Assembly (NCBI GenBank): GCA_027577415.1
Contig: JANBQS010000140.1
Span: 1-30,947, forward strand
Reading direction: 5' to 3'
Origin: Coemansia sp. RSA 922
Lineage: Eukaryota > Kickxellomycota > Kickxellomycetes > Kickxellales > Kickxellaceae
DNA length: 30,947 bases
Shown: in pieces, positions 1 through 9,252 of the stretch
Layout: each line of letters begins with the position of its first letter
How positions within the stretch are numbered: position 1 is the stretch's first letter
Translations under genes and position numbers: made by a program
The notes under the pieces: generated by a model
The model's database searches: none
Seen by the model: only the letters and a program-made list of their open reading frames with translations
Told to the model about the DNA's origin: nothing

Positions 1-1080
1 AGTGCTCACAGAACGTGCCTCGTGGTCGCCTGCCTGGCCCTGCATCAATCGAGTGTGAGGATCTATTTCGTCACCTGCCTCGCTGGCTTCTAGGACAGCC
101 GTCACTATCTCTCGTGCAGTCGTAGCATCGCTCTGCGCACTGTCGCTTCCGGCCGCATCCTCTTCGTCATCGCCGATGCAACTAATGTCCTGAGTTGCCT
201 CTTTGTCCAAGGACGCAACAGGTTGCGGCGTCAGATTCATAAATCCCCTGATTGATAATGTTGGTCCCCGCCGATGATGAACCGACTGCTGCTGCTGCTG
301 CCTCTTATTTTTGTCGCTGTCATTACAGTGGAGCTCTCGCCGCACTCCCCGACTTCCTTGCGTTGCGGCTGGTGCTCTCAGTGCGATCGTTGCGTTGCAG
401 CCAGGCACAACCCCACTGTTTAGATACCCTGAATGTGGCTCTTGCTGAGGATTAAATCGAACAGGCTCTTGGCGGCAGTTCCTCTTTTCAAATCCAGTCC
501 GCTGCTCGCCGCTTGCGTCTCCCGCCCTTGACCGACACCTCATGCATTCCAAAGTACTGTACCCCGGCAATGACCCGTCGCCACCCCACTGCGCCCGCCT
601 TTCGCTATAAATCGCCATTGTCAAAAAGCTCAATTGTCGGTTGGCGTCCTGTGCCCATTGAGAGAGCTGTCGCAACATCAGCCACTGCTCGTCTAGTCGC
701 TCGCGCATAAGCATTTTCAGTTCACCTACTTCGCCTGCAGCAGCATGCTCCATCCCTCGCATATGTGGCTCGGACATGACGGCTGTCGCTCCAGCGGTGT
801 TGCTACTATCCCACTTTTGATCAAATGCCCAACCGCCAGACGCCTGCTTCATAAACCCCCACGCGTTGTCTTGCTCGACTCCCAGGAGGGGCGCAGGAAA
901 GCTCTGTCGGTCATCTGTAACTGACTCTAGTAGCGTCTCCTGTCGCTGCCTCACTGATGTCCGACGACGGTACATATGGATGATATCTATAATACTGGAT
1001 GTAGAGAAGATTAGGGTGGCCAAAACCAATGTAAAAGAAAATATTAGAAACTGAAAAACAAGAAAAAATAGTTGTTGCAT
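1..1080 (-). CDS. Membrane-anchored protein of unknown function, 3' end cut by window edge
   Basis: From the ATG at 1080 the minus strand stays open for 360 codons to the left edge with no stop, so the gene continues outside the window. Residues about 4-26 form one strongly hydrophobic segment rich in F, L and I, followed by a basic stretch (YRRR near residue 37). This predicts a single N-terminal membrane anchor with the rest of the protein in the cytosol. The remainder is polar and looks largely disordered. It has a possible helical stretch at 115-160, a five-Gln run at about 261-265 coded by CAG repeats (286-300), and an acidic Ser/Asp-rich tract at 302-320. I do not recognise a family. 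The open frame of this length, the sensible anchor and the lack of any stop make it very likely to be a real gene. Its promoter must lie in the 194 bp before the EH-protein gene's 3' end. Confidence 0.7.
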   Translation of the reverse strand, partial: MQQLFFLVFQFLIFSFTLVLATLIFSTSSIIDIIHMYRRRTSVRQRQETLLESVTDDRQSFPAPLLGVEQDNAWGFMKQASGGWAFDQKWDSSNTAGATAVMSEPHMRGMEHAAAGEVGELKMLMRERLDEQWLMLRQLSQWAQDANRQLSFLTMAIYSERRAQWGGDGSLPGYSTLECMRCRSRAGDASGEQRTGFEKRNCRQEPVRFNPQQEPHSGYLNSGVVPGCNATIALRAPAATQGSRGVRRELHCNDSDKNKRQQQQQSVHHRRGPTLSIRGFMNLTPQPVASLDKEATQDISCIGDDEEDAAGSDSAQSDATTAREIVTAVLEASEAGDEIDPHTRLMQGQAGDHEARSVST

Positions 1081-1274
1081 AGACAACCCCTCCCTGAAGG
1101 ATGTGCTGGACCGCTTGCCGAATGAACCTGCTTCTTATTTTCTTTACCAGTTGGGTCTCTCTTGCATTGTTTAAGGATCCTTATTTTTTTTCGTGTGGCT
1201 TTTTGAAAATAAACAAACCAAAAAAAATAATTATATTTAGAATCTCACTGTGAAACATTTCTCTCAACAATAGA

Positions 1275-2651
1275 CTAGGCAATATTATTGCTACGAAACA
1301 CTGACGACAGGCGGTTTCGCTTAGCAGTCTCGTATCTGTTCATAACCGTATTCTCTGCCGAAGACCTTGATCCACTCGAGCCTCTATAGTCATTAGACGA
1401 GTACCCGCTATCGTTATGTTTTGTACGCCGCAATATCTGAACTTGACGCCGCTCCATAGCAAACATCTTATTGTCAAGCTTCGTCACGTCCTCTGTACAT
1501 CTAGCGGTCTCTCTTTCAGCCTCCTTCATTCTCTCCGTAGCCTCGCGCTGCTGGATCTCGACCTTTTGCAATCTATCTACTAGCTGCGCTCGCTGCCACG
1601 CCACATATGCAATGTTGTTCTGTGCCCGCTCAATATGCTCCGTGAGCTCTTGTATCTGCGCTTCCTCTATATGAAGTCGGTTGGCAAGACTTGCGTTCAT
1701 CTTCAACTCTTCTTCGCACATTCTCTGTAGTTGTGACATTTTCTCCTCGAGCTCGCGCCGCGCTACTGATCCGGCACTGGCATGATGCTCGTTGCTACTA
1801 CGTTGTGTGTGGTTGGTCCGCGATGAACACACCATTTGGTCAATTTGACATAGTAGCTCCGTTACGCTGTCCGTGCTTACCGCCGAGTATTGATCACGGT
1901 CAGCTCTGGATGCCTCGAAAGGCCGCGCACACAGCGTACTTATACTTGTGTCTATATGCAAAGTACCGGTAGGCAGTGTCTGAGGGGGCTCGCGCGTTGG
2001 ACTGAAGCTCACGAGCTGCGGAGTGACCACCGCCACTCGGTCTACGTCAAGCAAGTCACCACCGCTAACAGGAAATACGCTCGATGACCGCGACAATGGC
2101 GGTGAAATGCGGTGCTGACTAAATCTACTTGGAGAGCTATTGCCACTACCAGCGCTAACAATAAGCTCGTCCACATCAATAGTAGGCTGCGGTGAGTACC
2201 GCAATAACGACGACCGGCTAGAGTTGTCCTCAGCAGACCGCTGCTCAATGTCGTCAAACACGGGCAGCGGCGTTGCGTCTCCCAGATTATCCAGCGACAG
2301 AGGGCGCCCCGATTGCGCCATAGATACTAACTTCATGACGATGTGAAACTTGCGCCTGGATATCTGTCCGTAATCACTAGGATCCACTAACTGCCAGATT
2401 TTGTTGAGATACGCGAAATGAATCCCCGACTTTTGTAGCAGCGGCCACACAGCATCGCGAGTAACAGCGTCCTTACGCTCCGTGTCGACAAGCGAGAACA
2501 GATGGTTGTATGCCTTCGTCTCTTGAATTGCAGGGCGCCAGGGTCTTGGACCGTTTGGAGAATGTGGCATGACCAGAAAATAATCTTTAATGATTGGTAA
2601 ATGTGATGTAAGAAGTGTTGGGACAACCCTAGAAAAGGCGACTGGAGGCAT
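1275..2651 (-). CDS. EH-domain and coiled-coil protein, Ede1/Eps15-like
   Basis: This 458-residue protein has one EH domain at about 42-125, a Ser/Pro-rich disordered middle, and a long coiled coil at about 296-408. EH domains bind NPF peptides in endocytic and membrane-trafficking factors such as Ede1, Eps15 and End3. The Trp of the NPF pocket is present in the motif LNKIWQLVD (W86). The second EF-hand loop, D90 to K101, keeps the first Asp and the Gly but has Ser, Tyr and Lys at loop positions 3, 5 and 12, so Ca2+ binding is probably lost. Yeast Ede1 has three EH domains; this protein has one. The EH region starts soon after Met28 (ATG at 2570), and residues 1-27 look unlike coding sequence, so 2570 may be the true start. 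The family call is firm; the specific orthologue is not. Confidence 0.8.
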   Translation of the reverse strand: MPPVAFSRVVPTLLTSHLPIIKDYFLVMPHSPNGPRPWRPAIQETKAYNHLFSLVDTERKDAVTRDAVWPLLQKSGIHFAYLNKIWQLVDPSDYGQISRRKFHIVMKLVSMAQSGRPLSLDNLGDATPLPVFDDIEQRSAEDNSSRSSLLRYSPQPTIDVDELIVSAGSGNSSPSRFSQHRISPPLSRSSSVFPVSGGDLLDVDRVAVVTPQLVSFSPTREPPQTLPTGTLHIDTSISTLCARPFEASRADRDQYSAVSTDSVTELLCQIDQMVCSSRTNHTQRSSNEHHASAGSVARRELEEKMSQLQRMCEEELKMNASLANRLHIEEAQIQELTEHIERAQNNIAYVAWQRAQLVDRLQKVEIQQREATERMKEAERETARCTEDVTKLDNKMFAMERRQVQILRRTKHNDSGYSSNDYRGSSGSRSSAENTVMNRYETAKRNRLSSVFRSNNIA

Positions 2652-3201
2652 AGCACATTGGTTTTAAGTTGATTTCCTTTTGCTCGTGTTTACTTCAAAT
2701 ACCCAAGACACATTGCTCGCTTTTAAAAAAAAACGACAAGGCGACAGAGACAACCTACTAAAAATAGAAGCCTGCACCTATAAACCTATTTTTAGCGGTC
2801 CGCCATGCAGCTTTTCTACTTTAATCAGCCGAGTCACTTTTCTTCTAAACCGGTTTGAGTACATAATTCGGATTGCAGATCCATTGTTCGCTATGTGCTG
2901 CACATGAGAAAAAATAATTTAGCGGCTAGCAACAGCTGCAGCGCCTCTCTTTTCTGTTGCTAAATTTAGAACCCCCCCACTCACACTTCTGCGTCAATAA
3001 AGACAACCACGAACCGCAAATGGCATACATACTCATGGGTGCCTGGATAAATGGTGTGTAAGTGAAGGTAGGCCAAGCATTATCATTATAGGTTCAACCA
3101 CTTGACTAACATGTTAGTTCATGTATTGATTATTTATTCTTAAAGGGTCATTAAATGGAAAACACTACTAGTGTTAGATTCACGGTGTGGTGAACACCAG
3201 C
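2652..3201. other. Intergenic region, no gene seen
   Basis: This 550-bp stretch contains the 5' flank of the EH-protein gene and the 3' flank of the small orphan gene. No convincing coding region was found. An imperfect inverted repeat lies near 2916-2975: one arm reads TTTAGC-ggctagc-AACAG, the other CTGTTGCTAAA, so the first arm carries a 7-nt extra copy of part of itself. Otherwise I see only AT-rich tracts. Confidence 0.5.
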
Positions 3202-3561
3202 CTAAAGCTCATCCTTTCCTGCTTCCCACATCTTAATTGAAATGCAATATGCCGGCTCTCCTTTGACTTTCTTAGCCTGGGCATCACACCTTGCACTGCC
3301 TCTATCTTTACAATCTTTGTGGTGGTCATACACACTCCTGATCTTTCTGTCACCTCTAAACGTGTTACCTATGTCACACTCCAAGGCATATATTGGATTA
3401 GTTACCCCTGCCTCTCTAAACTTCTGTCTAATAATATTTTGCGGATGCTCATTAATCATTTGGTCTATTGTCATGTTCATAGCAACTTCGTCAAAAACGA
3501 TGTTGACAGTGTATTTTTTAATCCCAAAACAAAATTGAAAGTATTTGTAATCGCCAGTCAT
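3202..3561 (-). CDS. Small orphan protein (119 aa), possible paralogue of the protein at 24066-24461
   Basis: The first ATG is at 3561; a longer reading would need a GTG start, which is not credible in a fungus. The protein is 119 residues with five Cys, no signal peptide and no membrane segment, and it ends in KDEL. A TATAAAAT box at 3672-3679 sits 111 nt upstream of the ATG, the same spacing as other accessory genes here, which supports a real transcript. Its core resembles the small protein at 24066: both show R-x-K-F, G-(V/L)-T, IY and G-(D/N)-R-x-I in the same order, followed by a DEL near the matching end point. This suggests a shared small alpha/beta domain, perhaps PB1- or ubiquitin-like, but I recognise no named family. 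The KDEL end is probably coincidental because there is no ER entry signal. Confidence 0.55.
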   Translation of the reverse strand: MTGDYKYFQFCFGIKKYTVNIVFDEVAMNMTIDQMINEHPQNIIRQKFREAGVTNPIYALECDIGNTFRGDRKIRSVYDHHKDCKDRGSARCDAQAKKVKGEPAYCISIKMWEAGKDEL

Positions 3562-4396
3562 AGTAGTGTTCACAAGTTTCTAGTTGAAAATGGGGGAGCT
3601 GATGTGGAGGTGAGTATTTTACTGGTGTAGAGAAATAAATAATTGGTGTTTGGACGGGAGGACAGGGAATCATTTTATATGCCCCAGGAATGGCAAGGAC
3701 ACCATCCTTCAAGAGATAATCCTATCCTTACGCTATCCTTACGCCATCTTTAGGCTGTCCTTCAAGCTAAAGTATCTACAAACTAATAAGACAACATCCC
3801 TCTTTAAACCAACGCAATACATTGCACCGGCTTTCTACTAAGCATCCAGAGACGTGCTTTTTTGCATGATTGGAGCCGCAGCAAACGAATTTGGCAATTT
3901 TGTCATTAATAATATCACGAGGCAGGCATGCACATTGCTCTGGCCATGGCAAGAGAGAAAAAAGGCTTGCTCAAAGGCCTCCCCCATTTCTCGCAATCAT
4001 TGGGAAAGCATGACAGGGCTTTGTATTCTTTGAAACACTTTTTCTGCTATTTGCGTCATAATATCGTCGTCTCGCTGACTGCCAGGCATCACAGGACCGC
4101 TTCCTTTGGACAATTTGCAGCGAAAGGCAACATTGTATTCCCGACCAAAAACGTGGGAGAGGGGGACAAGTATGTGGTCTTTGTATTTTCTTTGGTAGGT
4201 TTAGTTTGCGTCCCACCATTGTTAGTGTTGGAGAGCTGTAGAGTGGCGACACTTCCTCCTTTGAAGGTCATTCAGCAGCTTTTTCATGGAGTATAGAAGG
4301 TGTATTTGGTAGTTTCACTCGATGGCTAGCTAGATGCTTTCGTTGTTGAAGAAAAAATGCTAGTGAATATGGACTAATGCCAAACCCAAGGGTGAG
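3562..4396. other. Intergenic region, no convincing gene
   Basis: It carries the promoter of the small orphan gene and the 3' flank of the metallochaperone gene. Open frames on both strands at about 3928-4296 overlap each other and show no recognisable domain or biased composition. A short tandem repeat (CTATCCTTACG twice, about 3721-3745) is visible. I see nothing else definable. Confidence 0.45.
3672..3679 (-). promoter_or_regulatory. TATA box of the small orphan gene
   Basis: TATAAAAT on the minus strand, 111 nt upstream of the ATG at 3561. The same element and spacing recur before the BAHD, PB1-like and trypsin genes. Confidence 0.5.
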
Positions 4397-5001
4397 TTAG
4401 GCAGCAGGGCTCGGTCCCGGCGCCTGCTTGGCGACCTCGCCAACAAGGTTCTTGGCAACTGGCTCTCCGACCTTGGGCTTCTCAATTGTCTCCAAAATCG
4501 GCTTGCCGGTCTTGGCATCCGCCTCTCCGACCTTGGGCTTCTCAATTATCTTTATAATCTTCTTGCGGGTCATGGCAATGACATCGCAAACCACCTCGAG
4601 AGGGAGTGCAGTGCGCACTTTGAGTATGTTCTCTACTGGGATGGCTTCGAGGACCTCAATTTTGCCACCGTTATAGTTTGTCAGAGCCTTCGTAACTGCG
4701 CCTGAGCAACCACCGCAGGACATAGCGACACGGAACTCGTACTCGTTCTACACCAACTGAACATAACATAAGCAATGGTCAGTATTAAGGATAGTGAAGG
4801 TCAAGATGAGCACTACTCTTTTCGCACAATTCAAATTCAAACTAGTCAAGGCGGAACCAAGTGCTAGTTCTCACTGGTTATTTCTCTTACCAGCTCAACC
4901 TCGTCCTGCTCGACCTCGTCCTTCTTGGCCTCGTCCTTCTTGACCTCTGGGACTTGGAAAACCTCTGGGACTTGAGAAACCTCTGGAACAGCGTCGGTCA
5001 T
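4397..5001 (-). CDS. HMA-domain metallochaperone, Atx1-like, with charged N-terminal extension (two exons)
   Basis: Exon 1 is 4891-5001 (37 codons) and exon 2 is 4397-4747 (116 codons plus TAA). The 143-nt intron, 4748-4890, has a GTAAGA donor, a TACTGAC branch-like site and a TAG acceptor, and joins in phase 0. The product is 153 residues. Exon 2 opens with NEYEFRVA and the metal-binding motif MSCGGCSGAV, the MxCxxC site by which Atx1/HAH1 proteins carry Cu(I) to P-type ATPases in the secretory pathway. The usual HMA strand-helix pattern follows. Two features are unusual. The N-terminus has repeated VPEV and KKDE/QDEVE units, and the C-terminus duplicates IEKPKVGE before an Ala/Pro-rich end. 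Typical Atx1 proteins are about 70 residues, so roughly half of this protein is extra. The splice model is well supported because residues before the Met of MxCxxC match the expected first HMA strand. Confidence 0.85.
4748..4890 (-). other. Intron of the HMA metallochaperone gene
   Basis: GTAAGA donor (first base 4890), branch-like TACTGAC, and TAG acceptor ending at 4748. Removing it joins two open frames in phase 0 and restores the first beta strand of the HMA domain. Confidence 0.8.
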
Positions 5002-5581
5002 TTGCAAATGAAAAAGGATTGAATTGATAAAATAAAAAAAATGATGGTGGTAGCAGTAATAGCGTAGAAGGTTGTGGAATGTTGGTGGAAGAAGAAAAGA
5101 GGGAAGGAGGATGGGGCGGACTGCAAGCAGCTACTTTATAGCGTCCACCTTTCGAGTAGGAGCAGGGGATGACAGTCAGTCGGAGCAGGGGGGAGCGTGC
5201 TGTCAACACGCTGGGATTGTCGCTGCAAAGAAGTTGTCAAAGGAAATCCCGATTCGCGGCTTTCGCCAAAAGATCTCTTAGGGAGCCCTGTCACCTTTTG
5301 AAAGTGTGTTTTACTAGCTTGCTACTTGTGGATATGCCGGCCAATAAGCGCCTCGCGGCCAAACTAACTCTATAGAAGATGCACGGCTTTAGAAGGTCGG
5401 AGTAGAAACTGAATGTATAGCGGGGAGGGGCAGGAATATACGCCACCATTTCTCCGATCTTTTGCCGCTGCTTCGAAAAATCTCAAGCCACATGGCAAGT
5501 TGTAAACAGATTTATAAGCACGATGACATGGGAAAAAAAATAGAGTGGCTTACTAAAGAGAAAAAGGAACGGTGGACTTGT
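5002..5581. other. Promoter region of the HMA gene and 3' flank of the transporter gene
   Basis: A TATAAAG box on the minus strand (5134-5140) lies about 139 nt upstream of the HMA start. The region also has G-rich repeats (GGAGCAGGGG type, around 5160-5195) and a CCAAT on the plus strand near 5340. No gene was found. Confidence 0.45.
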
Positions 5582-6898
5582 CTAAATCTTGGCCATGAGA
5601 TTGGTATCCACGGCCATCCGCAGTACACCTAGCAGTAGTGTAGCAGCTGAGAAGAAGGCTCCGTCGTAGATAATCAACGGCGTATAGTTTGTGCCATGTC
5701 CATACTTGTCCAGCAACGCACCACCTACTGGCGAGCAAACAAGTGAGCCCAGCGTGTAAGAAAAGAATAAAAGGCCCAATATGCTTGCCAGTCGTTGGAC
5801 GCCAAACAAGTTGGCAGTAACCACAGGCACCAAGGACACGACACTGCCACTAGCAAAGCCAAATATCAGCGCTGCAGCAATGAGTGGACCCAAGCTCTTG
5901 AACGGAAGCCAGATAGTCAGAATCGCCAAGTTTGAGACGAACAGGCTGATAAACAGCGTGTTTAGCGGTCCAATCCTGTCTGCCAACAAACCGACCAGAA
6001 TGCGCCCAGCGATGCTACCTGCATTCAGTATCGACGAAATATTGGCGCTCCAGTTTTGTGCCTCTCCCAATGCCACCACTGCATACGGCGCCATGAAGTA
6101 GTAAGGCGTAAAGTAGCCTCCAGCGGCGAAAAGGCTGACGAAAAATAACAAGACAAACAGTGGATTTTTCATCACTCTAACATCAACTATCTTGGCTCGC
6201 TTAGGTACTTGAATGCGCTTGCGCAAGAGCAAACTGGCAGGACAACACACACCTATTGTCATTAGCCCTGTTATGCGCAGGGACCATTGCCATCCCAGGT
6301 TTGCTACCATAGAGCGTGCTGCGAACGACATCCATAGCCCTCCTATTGATCCGCCAGCCAGTGCAACACCCGTAGCCACGGCTCTGTGCTTTTGCGTCCA
6401 CTGAGATGGCAAGCTAACGGCTGGTATCATCAGACATGAGCCGCCAGCGCCAAAGAGTATTCCTTGCGTAAATACAAGAGCAATCGGCGACGAGCACAGC
6501 GAGGCAACCATCAGCGCTCCTCCCGAAACTACACCGCCTATCGTGCCAATCAGTCGAGCATCGTATTGCTCAACTAAAACGCCAGCGCCAATACCAAAGA
6601 AGCACATTGATGCAAACTGAAGACTACCTATCCAAGACAATTCTGACACTGGAGTTGTGGGAAATACGCTGCGCTGGTACTCGAGCAAATACACGCCAAA
6701 GGTGTTTGTTGTGCCAATCGCCATCATTAGCATCAAGAAGGCGCCTAGTACAACTATACAGCCATAGAGCGAGTCGGGCGGCAGTTCTTGTGAGTTATTC
6801 AGCGTCGAATCGAGCTCGAGTCCGTCCAAGTTGCTGTTGCTAGTCAGATCAGAGCAGTTCTTTTCGCTTTCTCCAACGGAGACGGCAGTCGATGTCAT
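5582..6898 (-). CDS. MFS transporter, monocarboxylate-porter (MCT/MCH) type
   Basis: This is a 438-residue protein with a polar N-terminus (1-43) and about twelve hydrophobic segments. The first spans about 44-66 and contains the GTTNTFGVY sequence typical of fungal monocarboxylate transporter homologues. Other family signs are SWIGSLQF in TM2, a central basic loop near residues 226-236 (RKRIQVPKRAK) between the two six-helix halves, and GRILVGLLADRIG in the second half, the repeat of the MFS loop 2-3 signature. Such proteins move monocarboxylates or related small molecules across the plasma or organelle membrane; many fungal members have no known substrate. The ATG at 6898 is followed at once by a plausible cytosolic tail. 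It is a single exon of normal family length. The substrate cannot be read from sequence. Confidence 0.88.
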   Translation of the reverse strand: MTSTAVSVGESEKNCSDLTSNSNLDGLELDSTLNNSQELPPDSLYGCIVVLGAFLMLMMAIGTTNTFGVYLLEYQRSVFPTTPVSELSWIGSLQFASMCFFGIGAGVLVEQYDARLIGTIGGVVSGGALMVASLCSSPIALVFTQGILFGAGGSCLMIPAVSLPSQWTQKHRAVATGVALAGGSIGGLWMSFAARSMVANLGWQWSLRITGLMTIGVCCPASLLLRKRIQVPKRAKIVDVRVMKNPLFVLLFFVSLFAAGGYFTPYYFMAPYAVVALGEAQNWSANISSILNAGSIAGRILVGLLADRIGPLNTLFISLFVSNLAILTIWLPFKSLGPLIAAALIFGFASGSVVSLVPVVTANLFGVQRLASILGLLFFSYTLGSLVCSPVGGALLDKYGHGTNYTPLIIYDGAFFSAATLLLGVLRMAVDTNLMAKI

Positions 6899-7536
6899 AA
6901 GATAAAGTGTATGGAGTAGAGATGCTGTAAATGTTATTTTCAGGGGTGGGTGAGGAGATAACTACTAGCCATTATCATAAACCAACCTTACACCTTGCTC
7001 TCTTATACTTGCCCTGTTTTTTTTTTTGTTTACTTGGGCCAACGCGCGGCAATTGGAAGCTGGCATGCTCCAAAGCTTGTGCAAAAGACAATGCGCTCAC
7101 AGGGTCTATGCAGCATCATTTAAGTAGCAGCATACGGAACTTGTCCTTTGCTCAAAGTATGTTCCGAGCGCTTAAAAGTAAATAGCGGCCGGTGTGTTTG
7201 CTCGACCTCGGAGATAGCAATAATGTTGATGGGTCCGTATCTTTTGTTGCTCGCCTTGCACCGAGTCATTTGTGGCATTACTTGTTTGAGGCCGAGGAGC
7301 GAACACCGACAATTAAATTAGCCATGTGCACTCGACATATCCCGCCCATTCCTGCCCATTGTTCGTCGTCTCCTGCAGGTCAAACTCCCGCAGCATCCTC
7401 CGAGTCACTTTGTCCAATAACTGATCAGCGCGATGGCAAAAATTCGGTTCAAAATTTTTGTTTTTACTATCTACAGGTTTCGGGCTATCTATCTGGTCCT
7501 CTCTTATCTCTTTCGTTTGTAAGGTCCAAAAAAAAA
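6899..7536. other. Divergent promoter region between transporter and Myb-repeat gene
   Basis: This 638-bp region separates two genes transcribed away from each other. The plus strand is open in the Myb frame from about 7192, but that reading needs a GTG start and has UTR-like composition (T-rich tracts and a poly-A run just before 7537). An in-frame ATG at 7324 is possible. A pyrimidine-rich tract ending in ctacag at 7476 could be a splice acceptor for a 5'UTR or alternative first exon. Confidence 0.45.
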
Positions 7537-9252
7537 ATGGCAGTCCCAACAAGGCGCCTGTCGCTGAGGGCATTGCTGTACCCCCTTTTCCGTTCCAACT
7601 CATATTTAATATTACGCCAGCCTAGATCTCGGTCGCAAAGTTATAGCACACGTCCTGCTACAGCCACTACGGAATCCACACCCTCGAACTACATCACTGC
7701 GAAACCCTCGACAGCGTTGGTTTTGGCGACCAATGCTTTAGATATTTCCAAAACGAAGAAGAAGGACATGCCGCGGTGGATAGCGCCAGACGACGAAAAG
7801 CTCTGGGCAGCGCTCTCTGAGCACTTTTCCACGCGCCAAAAAGCCAACTTGATAAACTGGCAAGCAATATCACAAAATCTGTCAGTCAGTCGAAACCCAA
7901 GTGCCCTACGCGCACGATATCTCAACGCCATGGCAAATGCCAGTTCTCGTCGTCGACTCGGATTTATGTTCCAGGGTCTCCAGTGCGAATCAGTTAACTC
8001 GTCCCTGGGCGGTCCACGCATAGGTATACGGTGGTCTCCAGAAGAAGATGATGCGCTACGTACAGGTGTGGCAATATACGGAGAAGGCAAATGGGTGCTA
8101 ATATCTGAGTTTGTCGGTACCCGTACTAACCTTCAGTGCTCGAGTCGTTGGAGGTGCTTGAATTCGCCGCTGAGTGGCGAAATGTTGCCTGCTATGCACT
8201 GGGCTCGCGTAATGCAAAAGGAGAGCAAACTTAAACTGCTATTTCATACTGGGGAATTGAGTAATTCAGAGCTATCGAGACGATCGGCGGTGGTCGCCGC
8301 TATAATCCAGCAGCAACAAGATCCGCCCAGTTTGCTTGACCAGGGACACGATAAAAGAGCTTTGGGCTTGAGCACAGAGCGCATGCGAACTGCTACCGCC
8401 AAAGTCGACCAGCTAGATGGCCGTGCCTTGCTAGAGCCATTTAGTCCCGAGGAGGACGAGACTATCGTCCGGCTGGTCAGACTATATGGAAGTCGATGGA
8501 CGCATATTGCCAACTTGGTCTCTGCCGCTCGCTCAAAACAGTCAGCACAGAAGGATGGCCAAGCGCAACACAGGCAAAAGCGCACTGCCCTTGGCGTCAA
8601 AGCCCGGTTCATGGCTCTTGTTCGGTCCCACAGCAATTTGTCACAAGAGAAGACGCCACCTGAAGCGAGTTCCTCTACGTTGAAAGTCGCTGAAATTGGC
8701 GGAGCAACGGCCAAGCGCACCATCTGTGCATGGACAGCCAAGGAGGACGCAGAGCTAGAGGCTATTGTCGGGTCCATGGTGCGAGACAGGGCCGGATTTT
8801 TGTCATGGGTCGAGGCTTCGCGCCAGCTATCCACCAAGCGCACGCCGGAGCAATGTCGACTACGATGGACTCAGTACATTAGCACGCATATCCAGCACAC
8901 GCCGTTCACCAAGGCCGAAGACAGGCTATTGTGGCCGTTCGTCGTTGACACTGGACAGCGCCCACTATCGTCAAAGGGTCGCACTGGAGATCGGGGCAAG
9001 GCTATTACTATAAAGTATACCAACGCCAAGGGACTGCCGATCGAGGTAGGGATGGGATGGCTGGGCGCGGGACTAATGGCAGGCCGGGCAACTAACGCCT
9101 TGCGCCTGCGTGTGGGTCGATTGCAACATGTTATAGAGTGGATGCGCAAGGTGGCGGGGATCAAAGACGCTCACTTGCATTTTGATATTGTGCACAGACT
9201 GGCCAGCACGCCATCGGACTTTCGCATCAAGAGTAAGAAGCGTCCAAGCTAG
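7537..9252 (+). CDS. Myb/SANT multi-repeat DNA-binding protein with mitochondrial-type presequence
   Basis: Starting at the ATG after a nine-A run at 7537, the product is 571 residues. Residues 1-40 are rich in Arg, Ser and Leu, have no acidic residue, and end in RSRSQSYSTRP, a typical mitochondrial presequence pattern. Five Myb/SANT-like repeats follow at about 80-132, 163-208, 299-362, 395-450 and 454-536. Repeat 2 has the textbook spacing of three Trp (W166, W186, W205: W-x19-W-x18-W). Repeats 1, 3, 4 and 5 keep W/F plus ExD/EEDE and are more divergent. The tail is basic (IKSKKRPS). Myb repeats usually bind DNA as nuclear regulators; a presequence would instead place this one on mitochondrial DNA. 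Both localisation and target are inferred. If transcripts begin upstream and use another first exon, the presequence could be internal. Confidence 0.82.
   Translation: MAVPTRRLSLRALLYPLFRSNSYLILRQPRSRSQSYSTRPATATTESTPSNYITAKPSTALVLATNALDISKTKKKDMPRWIAPDDEKLWAALSEHFSTRQKANLINWQAISQNLSVSRNPSALRARYLNAMANASSRRRLGFMFQGLQCESVNSSLGGPRIGIRWSPEEDDALRTGVAIYGEGKWVLISEFVGTRTNLQCSSRWRCLNSPLSGEMLPAMHWARVMQKESKLKLLFHTGELSNSELSRRSAVVAAIIQQQQDPPSLLDQGHDKRALGLSTERMRTATAKVDQLDGRALLEPFSPEEDETIVRLVRLYGSRWTHIANLVSAARSKQSAQKDGQAQHRQKRTALGVKARFMALVRSHSNLSQEKTPPEASSSTLKVAEIGGATAKRTICAWTAKEDAELEAIVGSMVRDRAGFLSWVEASRQLSTKRTPEQCRLRWTQYISTHIQHTPFTKAEDRLLWPFVVDTGQRPLSSKGRTGDRGKAITIKYTNAKGLPIEVGMGWLGAGLMAGRATNALRLRVGRLQHVIEWMRKVAGIKDAHLHFDIVHRLASTPSDFRIKSKKRPS

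Noticed and set aside
3202..3213. C-terminal KDEL of the small orphan protein as an ER-retention signal
   Set aside because: There is no signal peptide, and the related protein at 24066 has TDEL internally at the matching place, so the ending is probably coincidental.
3928..4296. 122-codon plus-strand frame
   Set aside because: There is no domain, no codon bias and no promoter-like element, and overlapping frames of similar length exist on the other strand.
7192..7536. N-terminal extension of the Myb protein from 7192
   Set aside because: It would need a GTG start, has UTR-like composition and would bury the clear presequence at 7537.
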